The position numbers and the translations under genes are program-made. The notes under the pieces are model-generated. The model was not told the DNA's origin. It saw only the letters and a program-made list of their open reading frames with translations, and ran no database searches. A stretch of DNA of 7,150 nucleotides from Planctomycetes bacterium RIFCSPHIGHO2_12_FULL_52_36 (GTDB lineage Bacteria > Planctomycetota > Brocadiia > Brocadiales > Bathyanammoxibiaceae): contig MHYW01000016.1 in the NCBI GenBank assembly GCA_001828545.1, forward strand, positions 9,152 through 16,301, given 5' to 3'. Positions 1-4,382 of the stretch are shown here, piece by piece (position 1 is the first letter of the stretch; each line of letters begins with the position of its first letter).

Positions 1-253
1 GAGGGTGGGTTTTGTATTTGAAAAAGGAGGGCTCTCCCAGGAGAAGTGGAAAGAATTCAAACAGCTCCACTGGGAGGCGGAATCCTTTCACCACCTCTTT
101 GTTATGGCCAACCTCTTCTACGAGGAGGCGCCTGTGGAGCCTTATGGGAGACTGGTGGAACTATTTGCCCGCGACATGGTGCAAAGGTTAGTCCTGCTGG
201 ACAGGTTCTGCCTTGAGATAGGTATTGAGGCAATCCCTTCCGAGACTATCTGA
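1..253 (+). CDS. Hypothetical protein, 3' part (5' end probably outside the window)
   Basis: The frame is open from the left edge to the TGA at 251-253. A GTG at 5-7 could start an 82-residue product, but the frame continues upstream and no ribosome binding site can be seen, so I treat it as the C-terminal part of a longer gene. The visible protein is soluble, charged and rich in predicted helix, with aromatic stretches such as WEAESFHHLF and RDMVQRLVLLDRFCLEIG. It has no cysteine motif, signal peptide or membrane segment. I do not recognise the family and assign no function. It is followed by a hairpin and T-run (271-307) that could end its transcript, and then by the deaminase gene on the same strand. 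Confidence 0.6.
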   Translation, partial: RVGFVFEKGGLSQEKWKEFKQLHWEAESFHHLFVMANLFYEEAPVEPYGRLVELFARDMVQRLVLLDRFCLEIGIEAIPSETI

Positions 254-270
254 GGTAATAAAATAATTCA

Positions 271-303
271 TCGTAGGGGCAGGTTTGAGGCCTGTCCCTG
301 CGA
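271..303 (+). repeat. Imperfect inverted repeat, GTAGGGGC-type palindrome or terminator-like hairpin
   Basis: Arms TCGTAGGGGCAGG (271-283) and CCTGTCCCTGCGA (291-303) form 13 pairs around a 7-nt loop, two of them G-U. The wobbles pair only in plus-strand RNA. ATTTTAA follows directly, so it could terminate the upstream gene. The GTAGGGGC arm start recurs at 3952 and 4354, which suggests a dispersed palindrome family. Confidence 0.65.
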
Positions 304-320
304 TTTTAATGGGGCCACCT

Positions 321-824
321 ATGCTCAAGAGAGATATAAAATACATGAGGATGGCAATAGAGAAGGCCAGGGAAGGGGTACTCAAGGGACAGACCCCCTT
401 TGGGGTTGTCATCGTCAGGAGTGGCATCCACCTAAGGCGGACCCCCGACAAGGGAAGGGTACTGGCCTGCGAGCATAACAAGGTCTGGAAGGACTGCGAC
501 ATCACGGCACATGCAGAGATAACCGCCATCAGGAAGGCATGCAGGGAGTTAAATACCGTAGACCTCTCGGGCTCTATACTCTATGCCACCTGTGAACCAT
601 GCCCCATGTGTTTCGGTGCCATACACTGGGCAGGTATCTCCAGGGTGGTCTTTGGGTGCAGGATAAGAGATGCAAAGAAGTTAGGGTTCTCAGAGCTTAC
701 TGTCTCTGCAAGGAGGCTAAGCTCCCTGGGAGGGAGTCCTGTAAAGGTGGTTGCCGGGATACTCAGGGGAGAATGTCTTGAAGTGATGAAACTCTGGCAG
801 AGGCTTGGGGGACGGTCTTATTAG
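321..824 (+). CDS. CDA-fold nucleobase/nucleoside deaminase, guanine deaminase-like
   Basis: This 167-residue zinc-dependent hydrolytic deaminase belongs to the cytidine/deoxycytidylate deaminase superfamily. It probably deaminates a free base or nucleoside in the cytoplasm. Zinc-site motifs are complete: H64-A-E66 (zinc ligand and catalytic glutamate, within TAHAEITAIRKA) and P93-C94-P-M-C97. The PCPMCFGAIHWAG stretch and HAEITAIRKA resemble GuaD-type deaminases more than TadA, which usually has PCAMC. Substrate remains uncertain. ATG 321 is chosen because MLKRDIKYMRMAIEKA gives the normal family N-terminus. ATG 309 is possible, and earlier starts fall inside the hairpin at 271-303. The ribosome binding site is weak (GGGG at 311-314). 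Oddity: about 11 extra residues (S34 to K44) sit between the PFGVVIV strand and GRVLACEHN, and they are encoded by a repeat also found in ispD. Confidence 0.85.
   Translation: MLKRDIKYMRMAIEKAREGVLKGQTPFGVVIVRSGIHLRRTPDKGRVLACEHNKVWKDCDITAHAEITAIRKACRELNTVDLSGSILYATCEPCPMCFGAIHWAGISRVVFGCRIRDAKKLGFSELTVSARRLSSLGGSPVKVVAGILRGECLEVMKLWQRLGGRSY
420..453 (+). repeat. Dispersed repeat element, copy A, in-frame inside the deaminase gene
   Basis: The 27 bases at 420-446 match 24 of 27 bases of the ispD copy (4980-4954, minus strand), including the shared run GTGGCATCCACCT. The following CCCCCGACAAGGGA (442-455) matches the tail of the copy before the second cNBD gene (1670-1683), with an A/G change. 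The element supplies extra residues S34 to about K44, absent from ordinary deaminases at this position. The reading frame differs from that in ispD, so the similarity is at DNA rather than protein level. Confidence 0.7.
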
Positions 825-851
825 TGGGGATCGTAAATTTTAGATTTTGGA

Positions 852-894
852 TTGCGGATTTAGAATTCGGAAATCAGCAATTCCAAATCCGCAA
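852..894. repeat. Large intergenic inverted repeat
   Basis: Arms TTGCGGATTTAGAATT (852-867) and AATTCCAAATCCGCAA (879-894) pair at 15 of 16 positions around an 11-nt loop. It lies 28 bp after the deaminase stop in AT-rich DNA beginning with a TTTTAGATTTTGGATT-type run. It could act as a terminator-like structure or be a decayed palindromic repeat. Nothing around it suggests a coding role. Confidence 0.6.
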
Positions 895-972
895 CTCTGC
901 CTGGCCAGTGCCTATTGCCCACCCCATAAGTCGTTGTATATCAGTATAATACAAAAAATTTATCCAAAACAT

Positions 973-1001
973 TTGCCTGATTCCAGGGTGTGTGGTATAC
1001 T
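973..1001 (+). promoter_or_regulatory. Sigma70-type promoter for the cNBD/TetR/TPR gene run
   Basis: The -35 TTGCCT (973-978) is separated by exactly 17 nt from the -10 TATACT (996-1001). An extended -10 TG is at 993-994. Transcription would start near 1008 and give a leader of about 88 nt before the ATG at 1096. A TATAAT at 945-950 has no matching -35 and is less convincing. Confidence 0.6.
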
Positions 1002-1013
1002 TTATACTAAAAT

Positions 1014-1033
1014 GTGAGTGGCTGTTCACTCAC
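1014..1033. promoter_or_regulatory. Palindrome just downstream of the promoter, candidate operator
   Basis: GTGAGTG (1014-1020) and CACTCAC (1027-1033) form a perfect 7-bp inverted repeat with a 6-nt centre, at about +6 to +26 from the predicted start. Size, symmetry and position suit a repressor roadblock, and TGAGTG/CACTCA-type half-sites are common for TetR-family regulators. A TetR gene lies in the same run (2277-2930). The pairing is inferred. Confidence 0.4.
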
Positions 1034-1064
1034 CATAATGGCAGGATGGATTTTCTTCATTTAT

Positions 1065-1085
1065 TTTCCCCAAGGGGAAAGGAGG
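1065..1085 (+). promoter_or_regulatory. Hairpin abutting a strong ribosome binding site
   Basis: TTTCCCC (1065-1071) and GGGGAAA (1074-1080) can pair across AA. GGAGG follows immediately at 1081-1085, 10 nt before the ATG at 1096. The hairpin could affect ribosome access, but the tight loop makes that uncertain. The GGAGG fixes the start of the first cNBD gene. Confidence 0.4.
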
Positions 1086-1095
1086 GAGACAGGAC

Positions 1096-1575
1096 ATGGT
1101 AGGCCTAGCTACTTACCTGAAAGGGCAGGATATACCCGCAAAAAGGCTTTCTTATCTGGCCGGGAATAAGATATTTGCTGAGACAGACCAGGCCAATGGG
1201 ATGTATTTCATTGAGTCAGGGCAGGTAAAAATAACGAAGCATACGCCTCAACCAGATGGGGAGGTAAACCTGGCTACCCTGGGACCAGAAGACTTCTTTG
1301 GTATCTTATCCTTCAGTTCAGGCAGGAGCCGCCTGGCCGATGCCATTGCCTTAACAGACTGTACCGTGTGGGAGATAGATAAGAGGGCCTTCAGGGAGGC
1401 CGTGGATAGGTGTCCAGAATTCTCCTTACTCCTCATCAGCGGTCTAGTGAAGAGGTTGGAGGCCTTGAACGAGCGGATGGAGGAGATGTCAGGACATCTG
1501 AAGGAGTTCACTGGCCGGATGGAGGACCTCTCTTCTCTCTGGCACTCCTTAGCCCCGATGGGGGGACTAGGCTGA
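1096..1575 (+). CDS. Standalone cyclic-nucleotide-binding-domain protein, paralogue 1
   Basis: This 159-residue cytoplasmic protein has one cNMP-binding (Crp/Fnr N-terminal type) beta-barrel, about residues 10-105. It carries IFAETDQANGMYFIESGQVK, LGPEDFFG and TDCTVWEIDKRAF. There is no C-terminal helix-turn-helix. Residues from about 108 form a charged helical tail (KRLEALNERMEEM, then FTGRMEDLSSLWHSL) shared with paralogues 2 and 3, likely used for oligomerisation or partner binding. In the phosphate-binding cassette the usual Gly-Glu is G69-I70, while R79 is kept, so nucleotide binding may be weak or altered. It is the first gene after the promoter at 973-1001. Its TGA (1573-1575) overlaps an in-frame ATG (1575-1577) leading towards paralogue 2, compatible with translational coupling. 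Confidence 0.8.
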   Translation: MVGLATYLKGQDIPAKRLSYLAGNKIFAETDQANGMYFIESGQVKITKHTPQPDGEVNLATLGPEDFFGILSFSSGRSRLADAIALTDCTVWEIDKRAFREAVDRCPEFSLLLISGLVKRLEALNERMEEMSGHLKEFTGRMEDLSSLWHSLAPMGGLG

Positions 1576-1627
1576 TGAAAGATACGGGGATACTTTCTTA
1601 TCTCAAAAATGCCGATTCACTAGCACG

Positions 1628-1684
1628 GTCGGGTGGCACGGCCACCCCAGGCGAAAGCGGCTGGACCACCCCCCGACAAAGGAG
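1628..1684 (+). repeat. Dispersed structured repeat element, copy B, upstream of the second cNBD gene
   Basis: The element begins GTCGGGTGG and ends CCACCCCCCGAC, an approximate terminal inverted repeat. Within it, GGGTGGC/ACG/GCCACCC (1631-1647) is a perfect 7-bp hairpin. CCAGGC-GAAA-GC-gg-CTGG (1647-1664) can form a second hairpin with a GNRA-type loop. Blocks GGTGGCA, CAGGCG, GGACCACC and CCCCCGACAA match the copies in the deaminase gene and ispD, in the same order. Copy B carries about 11 extra bases. The tail supplies AAAGGAG (1678-1684), the ribosome binding site of the next gene. Confidence 0.6.
1678..1684 (+). promoter_or_regulatory. Ribosome binding site deciding the start of cNBD paralogue 2
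   Basis: AAAGGAG lies 7 nt before ATG 1692. Starting there gives a 157-residue protein, close to the 159 and 154 of its paralogues, with VPAKRL at the same position as IPAKRL. The alternative ATG at 1575 would add 39 residues partly encoded by the repeat element. Confidence 0.65.
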
Positions 1685-1691
1685 AGAAGGG

Positions 1692-2165
1692 ATGACTATA
1701 TTTGCGGAATGTTTCAATAAGAATAAAGTGCCAGCAAAAAGATTAGACTTCCCTGCCGGCACTCCAATCTTTTCTGAAGCGGACACCGCCAGCGAGATGT
1801 ATTTCATAGAGGCCGGTGTGGTGCGGATAACACGGAACGTGCCTGAGATCCACAGGGAGATAAGCCTGGCCCTGCTTGGGCCAGAGGAATTCTTTGGGAT
1901 CATCTCCTGTGCTATGGTGAAGTCCAGGAGGAGCGCTGATGCCAAGGCCGTAACGGATTGCACCCTCTGGCAGATAGATAGGGAGACCTTCCGTGAGGCG
2001 GTAACCAAGAGTCCGGAATTCGCACGGTTAGTGATACAGGGCCTTATAAAGAGACTTGAAGAACTCCAGGTCAAGATGAAGAACACCACCGAGCAGATGG
2101 CGGAGTTTACACAGCGGATGGAAGACCTTTCCACCATCTGGAGTTCCCTTGTAACGTGGGGATGA
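1692..2165 (+). CDS. Standalone cyclic-nucleotide-binding-domain protein, paralogue 2
   Basis: This 157-residue protein has a single cNMP-binding barrel (about residues 10-105) with PAKRLDFPAG, SEMYFIEAGVVRI, LLGPEEFFG and TDCTLWQIDRETF. A helical tail follows (LIKRLEELQVKMKNTTEQM, then FTQRMEDLSTIWSSL). There is no helix-turn-helix, so it is not a standard Crp/Fnr activator. In the cassette the usual Gly-Glu is G69-I70, while the basic stretch K77-S-R-R80 is kept. An earlier in-frame ATG at 1575 overlaps the TGA of paralogue 1. It would give a 196-residue form with an N-terminal extension running through repeat element B. The 1692 start is preferred for length, alignment and its ribosome binding site. 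Two hairpins follow the stop, the second with a T-run. Confidence 0.78.
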   Translation: MTIFAECFNKNKVPAKRLDFPAGTPIFSEADTASEMYFIEAGVVRITRNVPEIHREISLALLGPEEFFGIISCAMVKSRRSADAKAVTDCTLWQIDRETFREAVTKSPEFARLVIQGLIKRLEELQVKMKNTTEQMAEFTQRMEDLSTIWSSLVTWG

Positions 2166-2183
2166 TAGCCCCCAAAGGCTATC
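2164..2183 (+). repeat. Small hairpin at the end of cNBD paralogue 2
   Basis: GATAGCC (2164-2170) and GGCTATC (2177-2183) form a 7-bp stem with a 6-nt loop, overlapping the TGA stop by two bases. It lies just before the main terminator-like structure and may help transcript processing or stability. Confidence 0.45.
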
Positions 2184-2189
2184 TTTCAG

Positions 2190-2248
2190 GGGAGAACCTC
2201 TCTCTGAGGTGGCCCAGCCACCCAGGAAAGGTTCTCCCTTTTTTTTTT
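2190..2248 (+). terminator. Rho-independent terminator with a nested hairpin
   Basis: The outer arms GGGAGAACCT (2190-2199) and AGGTTCTCCC (2229-2238) pair perfectly over 10 bp and are followed by ten T residues (2239-2248). Inside the loop, GGTGGC/CCA/GCCACC (2208-2222) forms a second perfect hairpin. The loop hairpin plus CAGG-AAAGG resembles the core of repeat element B. It should end the cNBD 1-2 transcript or act as a partial terminator before the TetR gene, whose ATG is 28 bp after the T-run. Confidence 0.8.
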
Positions 2249-2276
2249 GGAAGAATTTGTTAAAATAGGACCTCTC

Positions 2277-2930
2277 ATGAGCGAAGTACTCGTTAAAGAA
2301 AAAAGAAAGAGGCAGGGGACCAAGAGGCGAGAGATACTTAGGGCCGCCCTGGAACTCTTTGCAGAAAAGGGGATAAGGGCCACCACCGTCAAGGACATCG
2401 CCGGGAAGGCGGGGGTGGCCGAGGGTGCCCTCTATCGTCACTGGAAGGGTAAAGAGGAGTTGGCCGAGGAACTGTTCTGCGAGAATATGAAACACTTCAA
2501 GGACTGCCTTGAGGCAGAGATAGAGGGGTTCAAGGGTGCTAAGCTGCGGCTCAAGAGGGCACTTGGGGCCTTCTACACCTTTGCGGAAAAGGAACCTATG
2601 GTCTACAGATTCCTCATCCAGGCCTCTCACCACGAATTAAGTTACCTCTTGCCACGTACACCCAAGCCTATGGATTTTTTCATGAAAATCATAGTGGAAG
2701 GCATCCAGTCGGGGGAACTGAAAGAGGTAGAGCCTCCCCTGGCGGTAGCCTTCATCATTGGGGCTGTCACCAAGCTCCCGGACTACAGGAGGATGGGGAT
2801 TATAAAGAGGGAATTGAAGGACTGTATTGACCCTCTCATTGAACTCCTCTGGGAGGGACTAAGGGCTAGAAATGGGCTGGGGAAGACACTTTTCCAACGA
2901 AAGGGACAAAAGAGATGGCTAGTTTCATAG
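2277..2930 (+). CDS. TetR/AcrR-family transcriptional regulator
   Basis: This 217-residue protein is a predicted dimeric DNA-binding repressor. The N-terminal TetR domain is clear: RREILRAALELFAEKG (residues 17-32), then TTVKDIAGKAGVAEGALYRHW (36-56), the helix-turn-helix with the typical LYRHWKGKEEL end. Residues from about 65 are the helical ligand-binding and dimerisation part, with no recognisable ligand signature. ATG 2277 is chosen because TAGGA (2266-2270) lies 6 nt upstream. A TTG at 2247 lies at the end of the terminator T-run. The 3' end overlaps the next cNBD gene by 16 bp, which implies co-translation. I see no convincing promoter between the terminator and the ATG, so expression may depend on read-through. 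The palindrome at 1014-1033 is a plausible target. Confidence 0.88.
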   Translation: MSEVLVKEKRKRQGTKRREILRAALELFAEKGIRATTVKDIAGKAGVAEGALYRHWKGKEELAEELFCENMKHFKDCLEAEIEGFKGAKLRLKRALGAFYTFAEKEPMVYRFLIQASHHELSYLLPRTPKPMDFFMKIIVEGIQSGELKEVEPPLAVAFIIGAVTKLPDYRRMGIIKRELKDCIDPLIELLWEGLRARNGLGKTLFQRKGQKRWLVS

Positions 2931-3379
2931 ACAAACTGAAGTCAAAGGAAATCCCAGCAAAGAAGGTCTTTTACAAGGCCAACAGCGTTATCTTTTCGGA
3001 GATGGAATCCACCAACGGGATGTATTTAATAGAGTCGGGGCAGGTAAAGATACTTAAACGGATACCCGATACTAAAAATGACATAGACCTGGCCACCTTT
3101 GGACCCAATGAGTTCTTCGGAGAGATGTCCCTCATTGCAGGAAGGCCCCATTCGGCTGACGCCCTGGCCATTACAGACTGCACCTTATGGCTCCTGGATG
3201 AAAAAGGCTTTAAGGAGCTCTTAAATAAGAGTCCAGAGTTTTCACTCTTGATATTGAAGGGGTTGTCCAAACGCCTCACAGATACGAACGAAAAGATGCA
3301 GAACGTCTTCTCCCATCTCAGGGATTTCAGCGAACGCCTGGAAGACCTCTCCAGCGTATGGCATACTTTATCACCCTAA
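2915..3379 (+). CDS. Standalone cyclic-nucleotide-binding-domain protein, paralogue 3
   Basis: This 154-residue cytoplasmic protein matches paralogues 1 and 2 along its whole length. It has IPAKKVFYKAN at residues 13-23, STNGMYLIESGQVKIL, a cNMP-binding barrel to about residue 105, and a helical tail ending in FSERLEDLSSVWHTL. There is no helix-turn-helix. The cassette is G69-E70-M-S-L-I-A-G-R-P-H79-S-A. The conserved glutamate is present here, unlike in the other two, but the arginine expected to contact the cyclic phosphate is histidine. The ATG lies inside the end of the TetR gene (16-bp overlap), preceded by AAAGGGA. It is the most canonical of the three and the best candidate to retain nucleotide binding. 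Confidence 0.82.
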   Translation: MASFIDKLKSKEIPAKKVFYKANSVIFSEMESTNGMYLIESGQVKILKRIPDTKNDIDLATFGPNEFFGEMSLIAGRPHSADALAITDCTLWLLDEKGFKELLNKSPEFSLLILKGLSKRLTDTNEKMQNVFSHLRDFSERLEDLSSVWHTLSP

Positions 3380-3480
3380 TAGTGGCCTTCCTGGGGCACG
3401 CCTTAGGCGGATTAGCCTTGCCGGACCTCAGGCATTACACCTCTACATACTCTACACGGATTGCATCAGGGAAGAAAATT

Positions 3481-4350
3481 ATGAGAACGGTTTATGCATT
3501 ATCAATCTTACTCCTCTGTCATCTCCTTCAACCAGGCCCGATTTTTCCTGAGGAGGACATAGTTGCCCTGTTCAAGAAGGCCAACCTCTTTGCCTCTGCA
3601 GGACGCTACAACGAGGCCCTGGAGGGTTATGATAAGGTCTTAAAACAGGACCCACAACTCATTCATGCCTGGAATAATAAAGGCAATGCCCTGGCCGCCC
3701 TGTGCAGGAACGAGGAGGCCCTGGGATGTTTCAATAAGGCCCTGGAACTGGACCCTAAGTACGCCTTTGCGTGGAGCGGGAAGGGTAATACCCTGATGAC
3801 CATGAAACGTTACACGGAGGCCCTGGAGGTGTATGAAAAGACCCTGGAGTTGGCCCCCAAGGACGTCTACGCCTGGAATGGAAAGGGTAACGCCCTGACG
3901 GGTCTCAAGAGGTACCAGGAGGCCCTGGAGGCCTACGATAAGGCCCTTGAAGTAGGGGCGTATTGCAATACGCCCCTACAGGAGGTGTGGTTCAACAAAG
4001 GTACCACTCTTAAGGAGATGGAGAGATACGTGGAGGCCCTGGAGTGTTTTGAACAGGTAGTGGAAGTAGACCCCCAATCTCCCAGTGCATGGTACAATAT
4101 GGGACACCTCCTCCACCATCTCAAGAGGGATGCTGAGGCCCTGAAGTGCTACGACCTGGCCCTGGAACGGACACCGCGCTTTGCGGAGGCCCTGAGGGAT
4201 AAGGCCGAGGTGTTACGGGAGTTAGGCAGATTCAATGAGGCCCTGGAGTGTTGCCAGTCCTCTCTGGAGATAGAACCGGGTTGCGAGGCCACGTTACGCA
4301 CACAGGCCTTAATCCAGGAGGCACTGGGAAAGACAGCAGGGGCCAAATAG
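3481..4350 (+). CDS. Exported or membrane-anchored TPR-repeat protein
   Basis: This 289-residue protein begins with a basic then hydrophobic segment (MRTVYALSILLLCHLL), a signal peptide or N-terminal anchor. No good lipobox surrounds the cysteine. About seven tetratricopeptide repeats follow, of 34 residues with the pattern W/Y-x-K-G-x-x-L...Y-x-E-A-L-x-x-Y-x-x-A-L-E-x-x-P. This is a protein-protein scaffold, probably periplasmic or at the membrane. ATG 3481 is chosen because AGGGA lies 8 nt upstream and the signal-like segment follows. The frame stays open to ATG 3358, inside the preceding gene, but that start lacks a ribosome binding site. Between repeats 4 and 5 the linker is four residues longer than in the other repeats. 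There the sequence VGAYCNTPL (residues 158-166) is encoded by a perfect 28-bp palindrome. Partner unknown. Confidence 0.82.
   Translation: MRTVYALSILLLCHLLQPGPIFPEEDIVALFKKANLFASAGRYNEALEGYDKVLKQDPQLIHAWNNKGNALAALCRNEEALGCFNKALELDPKYAFAWSGKGNTLMTMKRYTEALEVYEKTLELAPKDVYAWNGKGNALTGLKRYQEALEAYDKALEVGAYCNTPLQEVWFNKGTTLKEMERYVEALECFEQVVEVDPQSPSAWYNMGHLLHHLKRDAEALKCYDLALERTPRFAEALRDKAEVLRELGRFNEALECCQSSLEIEPGCEATLRTQALIQEALGKTAGAK
3952..3979. repeat. Perfect 28-bp palindrome inside the TPR gene
   Basis: The half-site GTAGGGGCGTATTG is followed directly by its exact reverse complement. It encodes VGAYCNTPL in a TPR linker. Its GTAGGGGC start matches the hairpins at 271-303 and 4354-4378. From memory, palindromes of this kind are common between genes in several bacterial groups, so a copy within a coding frame suggests insertion of a mobile palindromic unit. 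Confidence 0.85.
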
Positions 4351-4356
4351 TAAGTA

Positions 4357-4377
4357 GGGGCGGGGTGCCCCCGCCCC
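4357..4377. terminator. GC-rich hairpin between convergent genes, likely bidirectional terminator
   Basis: GGGGCGGGG (4357-4365) and CCCCGCCCC (4369-4377) form a perfect 9-bp stem with a 3-nt loop. It fills the 32-bp gap between the TPR stop and the ispD stop. The T-run is short on the plus side (ATCTTT) and absent on the minus side, so termination may be partial. It starts GTAGGGGC (4354-4361), like the other palindromes of this window. Confidence 0.6.
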
Positions 4378-4382
4378 ATCTT

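Noticed and set aside
934..954. TTGTAT-N9-ATACAA as an operator and TATAAT (945-950) as the main promoter
   Set aside because: No -35 at a suitable distance, and the repeat is short and AT-rich. The promoter at 973-1001 is clearly better.
1014..1033. The palindrome as a CRP binding site
   Set aside because: The half-sites are GTGAGTG rather than TGTGA-N6-TCACA, it lies downstream of the promoter, and the cNBD proteins here have no helix-turn-helix.
1598..2137. A 179-codon open frame on the minus strand opposite the second cNBD gene
   Set aside because: Serine-rich antisense shadow of a clear family member, and similar antisense openings occur opposite the other cNBD paralogues.
2028..2633. 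A 201-codon open frame on the minus strand across the end of the second cNBD gene, the terminator and the TetR gene start
   Set aside because: It runs antisense through two well-supported genes and a terminator, has no recognisable domain, and the translation is low-complexity proline/leucine/glycine-rich text typical of a shadow frame.
3395..3415. CGCC-TTA-GGCG with GGCGGATT as another copy of the dispersed element
   Set aside because: Only about ten bases are shared with the deaminase copy and the order of blocks is not kept. A chance small hairpin is more likely.
3358..3480. N-terminal extension of the TPR protein from ATG 3358, whose first 20 residues also look hydrophobic
   Set aside because: No ribosome binding site, overlap with the preceding gene, and a better start with AGGGA spacing and a signal-like segment at 3481. 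Not fully excluded.
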